Source: Bacillota bacterium
Lineage (GTDB): Bacteria > Bacillota > Clostridia > Acetivibrionales > JANLFN01
Direction of reading: 5' to 3'
Length of the DNA stretch: 32,676 nucleotides
Assembly: GCA_023397675.1 (NCBI GenBank)
Contig: JAEWTV010000118.1
Span: 1 to 32,676 of the forward strand
How positions within the stretch are numbered: the first letter of the stretch is position 1; the number at the start of each line of letters is the position of its first letter. Under the pieces are notes generated by a model. The model made no database searches and had not been told where the DNA came from. It was given only the letters and a program-made list of their open reading frames with translations. Shown here piece by piece: positions 23,317 through 32,613 of the stretch. The position numbers and the translations under genes are program-made.

Positions 23317-25494
23317 TTATACCTTAAATGCTCCAACTGCGTCTGAAAGATCCTGAACAATTTCCTTAAGCTCCAGAGCAAACTTGGAAAGCTCTTCAAC
23401 ACTGGCAAGCTGTTCTTCAGTTGATGCATTAACTTCCTGTGAGGAAGCCGCAGTTTGCTGTGAAACTGCTGAAATGTTCTGAATTGAAAGAACAACCTGG
23501 TTTTTGTTTTCTTCAACTTCAATAATATGGTCAGTTATCTTGGTAACCTTATCAACAAGCATGTTCATTGATTCAGCAATCTTGTGGAATACTTCGCTTG
23601 TAGTTGAAACTGCATTATTCTGCGATTGAATTATTCCTTCTGTTGAAATTGCTCTTTCAACGGTCTGTGCAGTACGTTTCTGGGTTTCCTTTATTATTTC
23701 GCCTATTTCACGAGCAGCATTCATAGACTGTTCAGCAAGTTTCCTAACCTCATCCGCAACAACCGCGAATCCACGGCCTGCTTCACCGGCTTTTGCAGCT
23801 TCAATTGCTGCATTGAAGGAAAGAAGGTTGGTTTGGTCTGCTATACCTGTTATAACCCTGATTATTTTACTGATTGATTTTGACTGTGCTTCAAGTGATT
23901 GAATGTCATTTACAATAGACTGTGTAATCTTTGTTGTTTCATCAGCCTTTTTACTAAGATCTTCGATTATCGAAAGTCCGTTCTTGGTAAGATTCATTGT
24001 ATCAGTGGATATTTTCTCAATCTCTTTTGAGCTTGTGGAAACATGAGCAATTCTTTCAGATAATGATTCCATTCTTGAAACACCTTGCTCTGAATCTGCA
24101 GCCTGAGCGGAAGAACCTTGCGATATTTCCTGTATTGCACTGGTGATTTCACGGGTAACAGACGTAACCTGCTGAGAGGTAGATGCTACAAGAGATACAC
24201 CATCATCAACCTTATGCGTAATAGTTGTTACCTTGGATATAAGATTTCTCATATTGGTAATCATTGTTGCTATGCTCTTTGTAAGAACACCAAGCTCATC
24301 ATTTTTCTTAGATGTCGGGTTAATAGTCAAATCACCCTGTGCTGCTGTACCTGCAACATTGATAATTCTGTTAATTGTACGTCCCATGCTCATTGACATA
24401 TAAACACCCATAAATGTTGCGATGGCTATACCTAATAAAATTAGAAGCAGAGTTATTACCAATATACTGTTTGCACTTTGAAGCAGAACGGAGTAAGGGA
24501 TCATTCCAATTAATGTAGCATTTGTTACTTCAGACTTTGTATATACCATAAGGTATTTTGTACCACCAAAGTTTATGGTATCATGACCAGTTATATTTTT
24601 ACTGCTGCTTATATCCTTTATAAAGCTTTGCTTCATGAACATATTTTTAGAGTTCTTAGAAGAATCAAGTACTCCATCCGAAGAAATTTCACGATCTGCA
24701 AATATAAGATGAACAAAAGAATCATTACCGATGGATACTTTCTTCACAAAATCCATGAATGCAGATAATTTAAAATCCATTACCAGTATACCGTTAACTT
24801 TACTTGCATCATTATTATCAAAAATAGTTCTTGCATAAGAAAAGGCACTGGATCTGGTTGGATCTGTAAGGGCTTCCGGCATTTTTACTTTATCAAGTTC
24901 CGGATGGCTTGAAAGCCATAATTCATGGTTAGCGTTACTCATTAATTCCTTATACCATTTAGATTCCTTTAAAGGGTTTATAGTAACATCCTGTGTTCTA
25001 TTGTCGTAATTTCCTGTTGAAACGGATGTATCCCTGTTGTCTGTAAGGATAAGAACATCACTGTAAGTATTACCCGATTCTACTTTGTTTTGCACCTTGT
25101 TGAGCATTTCAGGCTTCATATTCTGAAAATCAGCCTGTTTCTCATCAATAACAGCATAATGAAAGAAATTCATCAGGCTTGAATCATTTGACAACTGAAT
25201 ACTATATTCTTTAGCAGAAGAAAACATAGAGTCTATGTTTTTCTTTGATTGCTCCATTGTTGCCATTGAGGAGTTTATTGCATTGTCTAGCAGTGCGCTT
25301 TTTGTACTGAAATATGAAATAAATCCAACAAGACAAATAGGGATAATCATTATAAGAAATGATGCTACAAGCTTAAACCTTATACTTCTGTAGCGTTTGT
25401 TCTTAATAAAGTCTTTTACATAGTCTGGTAAATTTTTTACATTTTTGGGTAAGTTTTTAAATGATTTGATTGTTTTTTGTAATAAAGGATTCAT
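23317..25494 (-). CDS. Methyl-accepting chemotaxis protein with dCache sensor
   Basis: The 725-residue product has a basic N-terminus and a first membrane helix at about 43-65. A large extracellular region follows (about 66-335) of double-Cache type (SGNTYSDVLILTDNRDTSVSTG..., GILVMDFKLSAFMDFVKK). The second helix is at about 343-367, then a HAMP domain and a long cytoplasmic signalling domain. The hairpin tip ADQTNLLSFNAAIEAAKAGEAGRGFAVVADEVRKLAEQ lies near residues 545-580. The architecture and length are classical. It sits between ylzJ and spoIIIE on the opposite strand, interrupting the usual sporulation synteny. The ligand is unknown; dCache domains often bind amino acids or other small molecules. 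Confidence 0.94.
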   Translation of the reverse strand: MNPLLQKTIKSFKNLPKNVKNLPDYVKDFIKNKRYRSIRFKLVASFLIMIIPICLVGFISYFSTKSALLDNAINSSMATMEQSKKNIDSMFSSAKEYSIQLSNDSSLMNFFHYAVIDEKQADFQNMKPEMLNKVQNKVESGNTYSDVLILTDNRDTSVSTGNYDNRTQDVTINPLKESKWYKELMSNANHELWLSSHPELDKVKMPEALTDPTRSSAFSYARTIFDNNDASKVNGILVMDFKLSAFMDFVKKVSIGNDSFVHLIFADREISSDGVLDSSKNSKNMFMKQSFIKDISSSKNITGHDTINFGGTKYLMVYTKSEVTNATLIGMIPYSVLLQSANSILVITLLLILLGIAIATFMGVYMSMSMGRTINRIINVAGTAAQGDLTINPTSKKNDELGVLTKSIATMITNMRNLISKVTTITHKVDDGVSLVASTSQQVTSVTREITSAIQEISQGSSAQAADSEQGVSRMESLSERIAHVSTSSKEIEKISTDTMNLTKNGLSIIEDLSKKADETTKITQSIVNDIQSLEAQSKSISKIIRVITGIADQTNLLSFNAAIEAAKAGEAGRGFAVVADEVRKLAEQSMNAAREIGEIIKETQKRTAQTVERAISTEGIIQSQNNAVSTTSEVFHKIAESMNMLVDKVTKITDHIIEVEENKNQVVLSIQNISAVSQQTAASSQEVNASTEEQLASVEELSKFALELKEIVQDLSDAVGAFKV

Positions 25495-25531
25495 CTCTTA
25501 TCCGCCCTTATAAAATATATTTGTTCATTAT

Positions 25532-25567
25532 TATATAATATTAGACAAACTTCTAAAAATTCCTTCT
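25532..25567. repeat. Direct repeat unit 1 in the MCP/spoIIIE intergenic region
   Basis: TATTAGACAAA followed after eight or nine bases by AAATTCCTT. The same arrangement recurs at 25742-25777 with about six differences in 35 positions. The unit lies about 40 bases upstream of the MCP start. The 425-base gap 25495-25919 is otherwise very A+T-rich and holds no gene. Confidence 0.5.
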
Positions 25568-25741
25568 AAATAATATCACAAAGTTAATATTTATTACATT
25601 AAATTTAGAAAAAAGTTAAATATTTTTTGGTATATGTTTACGGGAAATGAGAATATAAATAAAATTTAATAAGAAATTATTTTGAACATTATCATCTTCT
25701 CTCTTTTATAGTATTAGGCATATAAAATTATTTTGTTATAA

Positions 25742-25777
25742 TGTATTATATTAGACAAATATCAACAAATTCCTTTT
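25742..25777. repeat. Direct repeat unit 2 in the MCP/spoIIIE intergenic region
   Basis: Second copy of the TATTAGACAAA ... AAATTCCTT unit, about 210 bases from the first and about 145 bases before spoIIIE. Paired copies between divergent genes could be operator sites or remains of a small duplication. Confidence 0.5.
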
Positions 25778-25919
25778 ATATTCAACAATTATTTTTTACA
25801 AAAATGAATTCAAATTTTAGTAATAATAACGGTCTCAAATTACATGTAGAAAATGCTTCAAAAATATGATATATTTAGGCAAAGTCTTCTTTTGGCGTTT
25901 TCCCGGAGGTGTCAATTAA

Positions 25920-28364
25920 GTGAAAGCAAAGAAGCAGCAAAAGAAAAAGAAGAGTACAAATACAAATGTAAATAATAAGAGCACACTAAAGATTAATCAC
26001 GAAGTGATAGGCATAATATTTATTTCTATCGGTATTTTAATGTTTTTTGGTTTTTATTTTACATCATCCATTGGGGTATTCGGCCAGATACTTAGAAAAC
26101 TGTTTTTTGGCCTTATAGGAATACCTGCTTATATTATTCCACCTTTTGTGATTGGATACGGCATAGTACTTATAATTAACAAAACCTCAAAAACAATCTA
26201 CAAGAGGTTGTTTTATGCCATAATTCTGACACTGCTTATATCATCTTTTACACATACTATAATGTATAATTCTGCTGATTATAAGAATCTGTCAACTACA
26301 TCAAGTATTGCCAAATTTTTTACTGACGGAGCCGAAAATTCCGGAGGGGGCGCGCTTGGCGGTATACTCAGTGCTCCACTCATTGCCTTACTGAAACCTC
26401 TTGGAACAGTCATTGTTCTTGTGACTCTATCTCTAATTGATATGATTTTATTAACCAATATGTCAATTGCAAACTTTGTAAGGAATATCAGAAGAAGGGT
26501 GAAACAGAAAGCCGAAGAGCAGTCTGAAAAGAAGCTTAGTACGGTTCAGGAAGATGGAAGCATCAGTATGGAGCCCGATATAATCGGTGACAACGATGAT
26601 TTAAGCCTTGAATTTCAATACCGTCCCAAAGTTATAGATTTTAAAATCGAAAAAACCTCCAGAGAACTTAAGGAAGTTACAAACTCAGCACCAAAAGCAT
26701 CTACAAAATCCGGAAGGGAACACCTTGAGGATTTAGTCATAGGTGATGCGAAGAAAAAAGTTAAAAAGCAGCCAGAAAATCCTGTTATCCAAATGAATAT
26801 TGAGCCTGAAGCACAACCGGCAGTTGAGGAAAAGAAATCTGAAAAAATTGAACCGGCTGTAATTCCGGTTATAAATACGATTGCTGTACAGAATGACTCG
26901 GGATATGTATTCCCGCCTCTTGATATATTAAATGAGAACACTGAATTGGGAAAGAATGTTAAGAATTACAAGAACACAGCCGTTGAATCTGCTAAAAAGC
27001 TGGAAAGCACTCTTGAAAGCTTTGGTGTTGAAGCGAAGGTTATAAACATAAGCAGGGGCCCTGCAGTAACAAGGTTTGAGCTGCAGCCAAGCCCGGGAGT
27101 TAAGGTAAGTAAAATAGTCAATCTTGCAGATGATATATCGCTTAATCTTGCAGCTTCAGGCGTAAGAATAGAAGCACCTATCCCTGGAAAAGCAGCTATT
27201 GGTATTGAGGTACCCAACAAGGAAATGACTCCCGTTTATATCAGAGAAGTACTTGAAGCAGAGGAGTTTACGAAGCACAGGTCAAGTTTGGCCTTCGCAC
27301 TTGGAAAAGATATTTCCGGAGACAACATTGTAGCAGATATCGGTAAAATGCCTCACCTGCTTATTGCCGGAGCTACAGGCTCAGGAAAGAGCGTATGTAT
27401 AAATAGCCTGATTATAAGCCTGCTGTACAAAGCATCACCTGAGGATGTAAAATTACTTATGATTGACCCCAAGGTGGTTGAACTTGGTATATATAACGGT
27501 ATACCACATCTTCTGATACCTGTTGTAACCGATCCCAGAAAATCTGCTGGAGCCTTAAATTGGGCGGTTCAGGAAATGGTCAACAGGTACAAGCTCTTTG
27601 CCGAGAAGGGTGTAAGAGACATTAAAGGTTATAATAATTTTATAAAGAATAATACCGAGGAGAAACCGCTGCCTCAGGTTGTTATAATTATAGATGAGCT
27701 TGCAGACCTCATGATGGTTGCTCCGAATGATGTCGAAGATGCAATATGCAGGCTTGCACAAATGGCGAGAGCTGCGGGTATGCATCTTGTTATTGCAACA
27801 CAAAGGCCTTCAGTTGATGTAATTACAGGTGTTATAAAGGCTAATATACCATCTAGAATAGCTTTTGCCGTTTCTTCACAGGTGGATTCAAGAACCATAC
27901 TTGATATGGCCGGTGCTGAAAAACTTTTGGGTCAGGGTGACATGCTTTATTTCCCTGTAGGCGAACCAAAACCGATAAGAGTTAAAGGTTCATTTATTTC
28001 GGACAAGGAAGTTGAAAGTGTTGTTGAAAACATTAAAATGCAGGGAAGAGCAGAATATGATGATAATATAATAGAAAAGATAGACAGTGAAAATGATTCT
28101 CCGATTGACAAAGATCCGGGTGATAATGATGAGCTTTTGCCACAGGCCATAGAAATGGTTGTAGAGGCAGGAATGGCATCAGTATCGCTTGTTCAGAGAA
28201 AATTCAAAGTAGGATATGCAAGAGCTGCAAGAATAATTGACCAAATGGAAGAAAGGGGTATTGTAGGAGCGTTTGAAGGAAGTAAGCCAAGACAGGTTTT
28301 AATATCCAAGCTGCAATTACAGGAAATGCTTTTAACGAAGGATAAAAATAGTGGGACAAAATAA
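25920..28364 (+). CDS. spoIIIE: DNA translocase FtsK/SpoIIIE
   Basis: The 814-residue product has an N-terminal membrane part (about four helices, residues 28-190) and a charged, low-complexity linker (about 190-330). The RecA-like motor follows, with Walker A GATGSGKSV near residues 484-491 and Walker B VVIIIDELADLMM near 583-595. A C-terminal gamma winged helix (SVSLVQRKFKVGYARAARIIDQME) reads chromosome polarity signals. It pumps DNA through the septum during division or into the forespore. The start is GTG with GGAGG ten bases upstream. The symbol follows the tepA-ylzJ-spoIIIE synteny; whether this is the only FtsK-type translocase in the genome cannot be seen. Confidence 0.95.
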   Translation: MKAKKQQKKKKSTNTNVNNKSTLKINHEVIGIIFISIGILMFFGFYFTSSIGVFGQILRKLFFGLIGIPAYIIPPFVIGYGIVLIINKTSKTIYKRLFYAIILTLLISSFTHTIMYNSADYKNLSTTSSIAKFFTDGAENSGGGALGGILSAPLIALLKPLGTVIVLVTLSLIDMILLTNMSIANFVRNIRRRVKQKAEEQSEKKLSTVQEDGSISMEPDIIGDNDDLSLEFQYRPKVIDFKIEKTSRELKEVTNSAPKASTKSGREHLEDLVIGDAKKKVKKQPENPVIQMNIEPEAQPAVEEKKSEKIEPAVIPVINTIAVQNDSGYVFPPLDILNENTELGKNVKNYKNTAVESAKKLESTLESFGVEAKVINISRGPAVTRFELQPSPGVKVSKIVNLADDISLNLAASGVRIEAPIPGKAAIGIEVPNKEMTPVYIREVLEAEEFTKHRSSLAFALGKDISGDNIVADIGKMPHLLIAGATGSGKSVCINSLIISLLYKASPEDVKLLMIDPKVVELGIYNGIPHLLIPVVTDPRKSAGALNWAVQEMVNRYKLFAEKGVRDIKGYNNFIKNNTEEKPLPQVVIIIDELADLMMVAPNDVEDAICRLAQMARAAGMHLVIATQRPSVDVITGVIKANIPSRIAFAVSSQVDSRTILDMAGAEKLLGQGDMLYFPVGEPKPIRVKGSFISDKEVESVVENIKMQGRAEYDDNIIEKIDSENDSPIDKDPGDNDELLPQAIEMVVEAGMASVSLVQRKFKVGYARAARIIDQMEERGIVGAFEGSKPRQVLISKLQLQEMLLTKDKNSGTK

Positions 28365-28439
28365 TTTGGACCTTAAAACACTACACAAGAAAATATAAAA
28401 ACTTATATAAATTAACTTCGTTGAAAGTGAGGGATATGT

Positions 28440-30254
28440 TTGACAGTTATTGTTGGCTTTACAATTGTTTTAATGTTAGCATTACTTGCTTATATGTCTT
28501 ACAGGCTTTTTTTAAGAAGAAAACTGGAACTGCTTATAGTAGCAGTATTTCAGATTATAGCTTTAACTACTGCAATTCTTAATTTCTACGGAAGTGTTCA
28601 AACCTCAAATCTTATTGAAGCCTTTTATGTTATTCTTGGTATTATAATTCCTGCCGGCCTCTTTGTTTTCGATTACATCAACATGATAAAAAAGGTTAAA
28701 AAGCAGGGAGTATATGAAGGCCTTATTCAGCCATTGCCAAGGACGAGTGAAGATGATGCCTCTGCAAACGTCGATTACCTGAGGCCAATAATTAAGGAAA
28801 GACCGGTTATTGATATTGTAAAGGATATTAATCTAAACAAGGATGATTTCGTAAAGAACGTTAAAAAAAGTCTTACACAGGCACAGTTATACATAAACAA
28901 CAAAGACTTTGAAAATGCTTATGAAATCTACCAGCCAATAGTTGCACTCATCAGAAACTGTCCCGGCCTTCTTTTCAATTATGGAAATCTGTGTTATTCC
29001 CTTCAAAAGTATAGTGAAGCTTCTCAAAGCTATAAAAAGGTGCTCGAAATAAATGAAAAGCAGATTGAAAATCTGGAAAAGGAAAGCAGCCTTATCTCAG
29101 TACATAATATGAAGGAACTTTCAATTGAAAAGAAATCGGAAGATATGAATTATGAAATCTTCATGGTATATTATAACCTGGGAAATGTACAATTCAAGCT
29201 TAACAGGTTTGATCAGGCTATAGAATCCTACAAAAAATCTCTTGAACTTAATCCATTACTTGAAGATGCAAATGAAAACACTGCAAGAGCATTGATAATG
29301 CTTGGAAGGACTGATGAGGCACTGCAGTATTTCAGGAATATTGTTGAAACCGACAGCAAAAACTATAATGTTCATTACAAGCTTGCAAGCCTTTATTACG
29401 ACAACAAAAAGTATGACGAAGCAGCTGATGCTGTAAGGCAATGCCTGGATATAAAACCTGATTATGATGAAGGTATCGAGTTGCTTGCAAAAATATACTT
29501 AAAATCAGATAAAAATTCGGAAGCAATAAACGAATATGTAAAGCTTACCAAGTTCAGACCTGATGATTATTCTGTATATAACAGCCTTGGTGCGGTATAT
29601 TATCAGTCAAGCCAGAAAATGGAGGCTGTTGAAGCTTACAAGAAGGCTGTAGAGTTTAACAACAAAAACTACAAAGGGTATTATAACCTTGCTGTAGCAC
29701 TTGATGATCTGGGAGTTCAGGATGAAGCGATAGATGCATTTAAAAATGTTATCGAATTGAAACCCGATTTCATAGAAGCTTATAACAATCTCGGAATTAT
29801 ATTCTCAACCCAGGACAGACATATGGAAGCGCTTGATGTATATGTGCGTGGGCTTAAGAAAAATCCTGAGGAGTACAGCTTGTATTATAATATGGGTGTT
29901 ACGCTGTCCGAAATGGAGCGTTACGATGAAGCTGCGGAAGCTTTTAAGAGCGCACTTGAGATCAAACCTGATGAATATGAGATATGCTACCATCTGGGAG
30001 CTGCCTTAACTGAGCTTAAAAAATATGATGAGGCAGCCAGTATTTATAAAACGGCCATGAAGTATAAGCCTGAAGACAGTGATTTATACTACAATATAGC
30101 AGTTATTTATGCGTTGCTCAAAAAGAATGAAATAGCTTTTGACAACTTGAAAAAGGCAATTGAATTAAATCCTGAATACAAGGTTGAAGCAAAGGGAAAT
30201 AAGATATTTAACGCCCTCAAACGAATGGAAGGGTACAAGGAAATGGTTAGCTAG
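28440..30254 (+). CDS. Membrane-anchored TPR-repeat protein
   Basis: The 604-residue product begins with three hydrophobic segments (about 1-85) and then a basic stretch. About eleven tetratricopeptide repeats fill residues 140-590, for example FENAYEIYQPIVALIRNCPGLLFNYGNLCY and YDEAAEAFKSALEIKPDEYEICYHLGAAL. The repeats face the cytoplasm if the three-helix topology is right; they would act as a protein-binding scaffold. The start is TTG with GTGAGGG upstream. It follows spoIIIE by 75 bases without a terminator, so the two may be co-transcribed. A link to division or sporulation is plausible from position only. Confidence 0.88.
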   Translation: MTVIVGFTIVLMLALLAYMSYRLFLRRKLELLIVAVFQIIALTTAILNFYGSVQTSNLIEAFYVILGIIIPAGLFVFDYINMIKKVKKQGVYEGLIQPLPRTSEDDASANVDYLRPIIKERPVIDIVKDINLNKDDFVKNVKKSLTQAQLYINNKDFENAYEIYQPIVALIRNCPGLLFNYGNLCYSLQKYSEASQSYKKVLEINEKQIENLEKESSLISVHNMKELSIEKKSEDMNYEIFMVYYNLGNVQFKLNRFDQAIESYKKSLELNPLLEDANENTARALIMLGRTDEALQYFRNIVETDSKNYNVHYKLASLYYDNKKYDEAADAVRQCLDIKPDYDEGIELLAKIYLKSDKNSEAINEYVKLTKFRPDDYSVYNSLGAVYYQSSQKMEAVEAYKKAVEFNNKNYKGYYNLAVALDDLGVQDEAIDAFKNVIELKPDFIEAYNNLGIIFSTQDRHMEALDVYVRGLKKNPEEYSLYYNMGVTLSEMERYDEAAEAFKSALEIKPDEYEICYHLGAALTELKKYDEAASIYKTAMKYKPEDSDLYYNIAVIYALLKKNEIAFDNLKKAIELNPEYKVEAKGNKIFNALKRMEGYKEMVS

Positions 30255-30281
30255 ATTTTAATTAAAAAAGTAATTAATAAA

Positions 30282-30486
30282 ATGGTGTGATAGTTTATTT
30301 TCAAGAACTTTCGTTCAGCGTTTTAGAGCCTGTAAAATTCAGTTCGGGCAAATTCAAACTCAGGAATGATCCTTATTAAATATTAAGGAAATCATTCCTT
30401 CAAACAGTGAATTTGCTTTCCTCACTCGGATTAACAGGCTCTACGTCCGCTTCACTATGTTCTTTAAAAATAAACTATCACACCAT
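30282..30486. repeat. 205-bp foldback (palindromic, MITE-like) element
   Basis: The ends are a perfect 20-bp inverted repeat (30282-30301 with 30467-30486; left end begins ATGGTGTGATAG). Further inward, AAGAAC/GTTCTT, AGAGCCTGT/ACAGGCTCT, CAAATTC/GAATTTG and AGGAATGAT/ATCATTCCT also pair. The centre is an A+T palindrome near 30384. It has no coding capacity. No convincing target-site duplication is seen. It lies between the TPR gene and the ygiQ-type gene and, transcribed from either side, would form one long hairpin. Confidence 0.85.
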
Positions 30487-30514
30487 AAAAATTAGGCCAA
30501 TAAAATAAATTTAA

Positions 30515-30528
30515 CCCCGACATCGGGG
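30515..30528 (+). promoter_or_regulatory. Small G+C-rich hairpin just before the ygiQ-type ribosome-binding site
   Basis: CCCCGA and TCGGGG (30515-30520 with 30523-30528) form a compact stem, more likely five pairs with an ACAT loop. It ends four bases before GGAG at 30533. It may mark an mRNA 5' end or stabilise the leader. No T-run follows. Confidence 0.4.
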
Positions 30529-30541
30529 ACATGGAGATAAA

Positions 30542-32452
30542 ATGAGTTTTTTACCTGTTACAAAAGAGGATATGAAGGAAAGAGGCTGGGATGAGCTTGA
30601 TTTCCTTTACATCAGCGGAGATGCCTATGTTGATCATCCCAGCTTTGGACATGCAATCTTAACCAGACTGCTTGAAAGCAAGGGATATAGGGCAGGAATA
30701 ATTGCCCAGCCTGATTGGAAAAATGTTAAAGACTTCATGACATTAGGACGTCCTAAATACGCAGTACTTATTTCATCAGGTGTCATTGATTCAATGGTTA
30801 ATCATTACACAGTCAGTAAAAAACGCAGGAGCACAGATGAATACTCACCAGGCGGCAAAGCAGGTTTAAGGCCTGACAGAGCTGTAGTAGTTTATGCCAA
30901 TAAGATCAGAGAAGCTTTCAAAGATATACCTGTCATTATTGGTGGAATTGAAGCAAGCCTTAGAAGATTTGCCCATTACGATTACTGGAGTGATAAGGTA
31001 AGAAGATCTGTACTCTTGGATTCCAAGGCAGATTTATTGATTTACGGTATGGGTGAAAAGCCTATTCTTGAAATTGCAGAGATACTGGCAAAAGGAGCAC
31101 CTGTAAGTAAGATAAAAGGTATACGAGGCACTTGTTATGAAGCAGGTTTTGGAGACCTTAACAATGATATAAAAGAAGCTGTTTCAGAAATTAATAATAA
31201 AGGTAAAACTGCGCCTGTTTTATTGGCATCTTACGAAGAAGTGGCTGCAGATAAGAAAAAGTACGCAGAAGCATTCAAACTGCAATACATAGAGCAGGAT
31301 CCATACAGCGGTAGAATATTGATTCAAAAGCACGGTGACAGGTATGTTGTTCAGAATCCTCCTGCTTATCCAATGCCAACGAAAGAACTTGATAAGGTAT
31401 ATTCTCTCCCTTATGAACGTACATTTCACCCTATGTATAAAAAATCAGGAGGAATCCCGGCAATAAAAGAGGTAGAATTCAGCATAACTGGACATCGAGG
31501 CTGCTATGGCGGCTGTAATTTCTGTGCTTTGAACTATCACCAGGGCCGCATTATACAAAGCAGAAGCCAGGAATCCATCGTTGAAGAGGCTCGTCAGCTT
31601 ACAAAGCTGGAAGGCTTTAAAGGTTACATACATGATGTTGGAGGGCCTACAGCAAATTTCAGACATAAGGCCTGCGAAAAACAGGAAGAGTCGGGTGCAT
31701 GCAAGGAAAGACAGTGTCTTTACCCGAACCCTTGTAAAAACCTTGTTGTAGACCATAGTGAATACCTTAAACTGTTAAGAGAGATACGTAAAATTCCAGA
31801 AATAAAAAAGGTGTTTATCAGATCTGGAATACGTTACGATTATCTGATGCTGGATAAAAACGATGATTTTTTCATAGAGCTTTGCAAGCATCATATAAGC
31901 GGACACTTGAAGGTTGCACCAGAGCACGTTGTAGATCGTGTACTGGAACAGATGGGGAAGCCAAAAAGACAGGTTTATGACAGATTTGTAAAAAAGTTTT
32001 ATGAAATAAATAAAAAAATAGATAAAGAGCAATACCTTGTGCCTTATATGATTTCAAGCCATCCGGGAAGCGATTTGAAAGCGGCGGTTGAGCTTGCGGA
32101 GTATTTAAAAAGCATAGGCCATACTCCTGAGCAGGTACAGGATTTCTATCCGACGCCTGGAACACTTTCCACCTGCATGTTTTATACTGGTTTAAACCCA
32201 ATTACCGGTAAGAAGGTATATGTTCCAATCAGTCCAAAGGAAAAGGCAATGCAAAGGGCATTGCTGCAATTCCGTAAAAAAGAAAACTATAATCTGGTAC
32301 ATGAGGCGTTGGTAATTACGGGAAGGAAGGATCTTATAGGCTTTGACGGAAAGTGCCTGATCAGACCTCAAAAAGGCGAACAAATAGAAAAAACTAATAA
32401 TAAACCGAAGAAAATCAAGCAAAGTGCTAAGGTTAGAAGAAATAAAAAATAA
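30542..32452 (+). CDS. ygiQ: YgiQ-family radical SAM protein
   Basis: The 636-residue product begins FLPVTKEDMKERGWDELDFLYISGDAYVDHPSFG, the typical YgiQ start. It has the N-terminal cobalamin-binding-like region (GGIEASLRRFAHYDYWSDKVRRS) and the radical SAM cluster motif C321-x3-C325-x2-C328 (GCYGGCNFCAL). A later cysteine group lies in ESGACKERQCLYPNPCKN. The family carries radical SAM chemistry of unknown substrate. GGAG lies five bases before the ATG. The C-terminal tail is short and Lys/Asn-rich. The 205-bp foldback sits upstream, so it is probably expressed on its own. Confidence 0.94.
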   Translation: MSFLPVTKEDMKERGWDELDFLYISGDAYVDHPSFGHAILTRLLESKGYRAGIIAQPDWKNVKDFMTLGRPKYAVLISSGVIDSMVNHYTVSKKRRSTDEYSPGGKAGLRPDRAVVVYANKIREAFKDIPVIIGGIEASLRRFAHYDYWSDKVRRSVLLDSKADLLIYGMGEKPILEIAEILAKGAPVSKIKGIRGTCYEAGFGDLNNDIKEAVSEINNKGKTAPVLLASYEEVAADKKKYAEAFKLQYIEQDPYSGRILIQKHGDRYVVQNPPAYPMPTKELDKVYSLPYERTFHPMYKKSGGIPAIKEVEFSITGHRGCYGGCNFCALNYHQGRIIQSRSQESIVEEARQLTKLEGFKGYIHDVGGPTANFRHKACEKQEESGACKERQCLYPNPCKNLVVDHSEYLKLLREIRKIPEIKKVFIRSGIRYDYLMLDKNDDFFIELCKHHISGHLKVAPEHVVDRVLEQMGKPKRQVYDRFVKKFYEINKKIDKEQYLVPYMISSHPGSDLKAAVELAEYLKSIGHTPEQVQDFYPTPGTLSTCMFYTGLNPITGKKVYVPISPKEKAMQRALLQFRKKENYNLVHEALVITGRKDLIGFDGKCLIRPQKGEQIEKTNNKPKKIKQSAKVRRNKK

Positions 32453-32551
32453 AAATCTATAATTCTGTATATTGCCTTGGAATTGGATAATATACTATAT
32501 ATGTATGACAGAACCCAGTTTTAGGACATGTCTCCTTATCAAGCCTAACAG

Positions 32552-32578
32552 CGGTAAAGCTTATCGGTTTTATTTTGT
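32552..32578 (+). terminator. Possible terminator downstream of the ygiQ-type gene
   Basis: CGGTAA (32552-32557), loop AGC, TTATCG (32561-32566) form a weak 6-bp stem with one G-U pair. GTTTTATTTTGT follows. It is about 100 bases after the stop codon; nothing better is seen between. Confidence 0.4.
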
Positions 32579-32579
32579 C

Positions 32580-32608
32580 TTGACATAAAAATCAAAAAAG
32601 ATTAAAAT
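32580..32608 (+). promoter_or_regulatory. Near-consensus vegetative promoter
   Basis: A perfect TTGACA (32580-32585) and TAAAAT (32603-32608) are separated by 17 bases. The transcript would start near 32614 and leave the window after about 60 bases. Confidence 0.7.
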
Positions 32609-32613
32609 TAATC

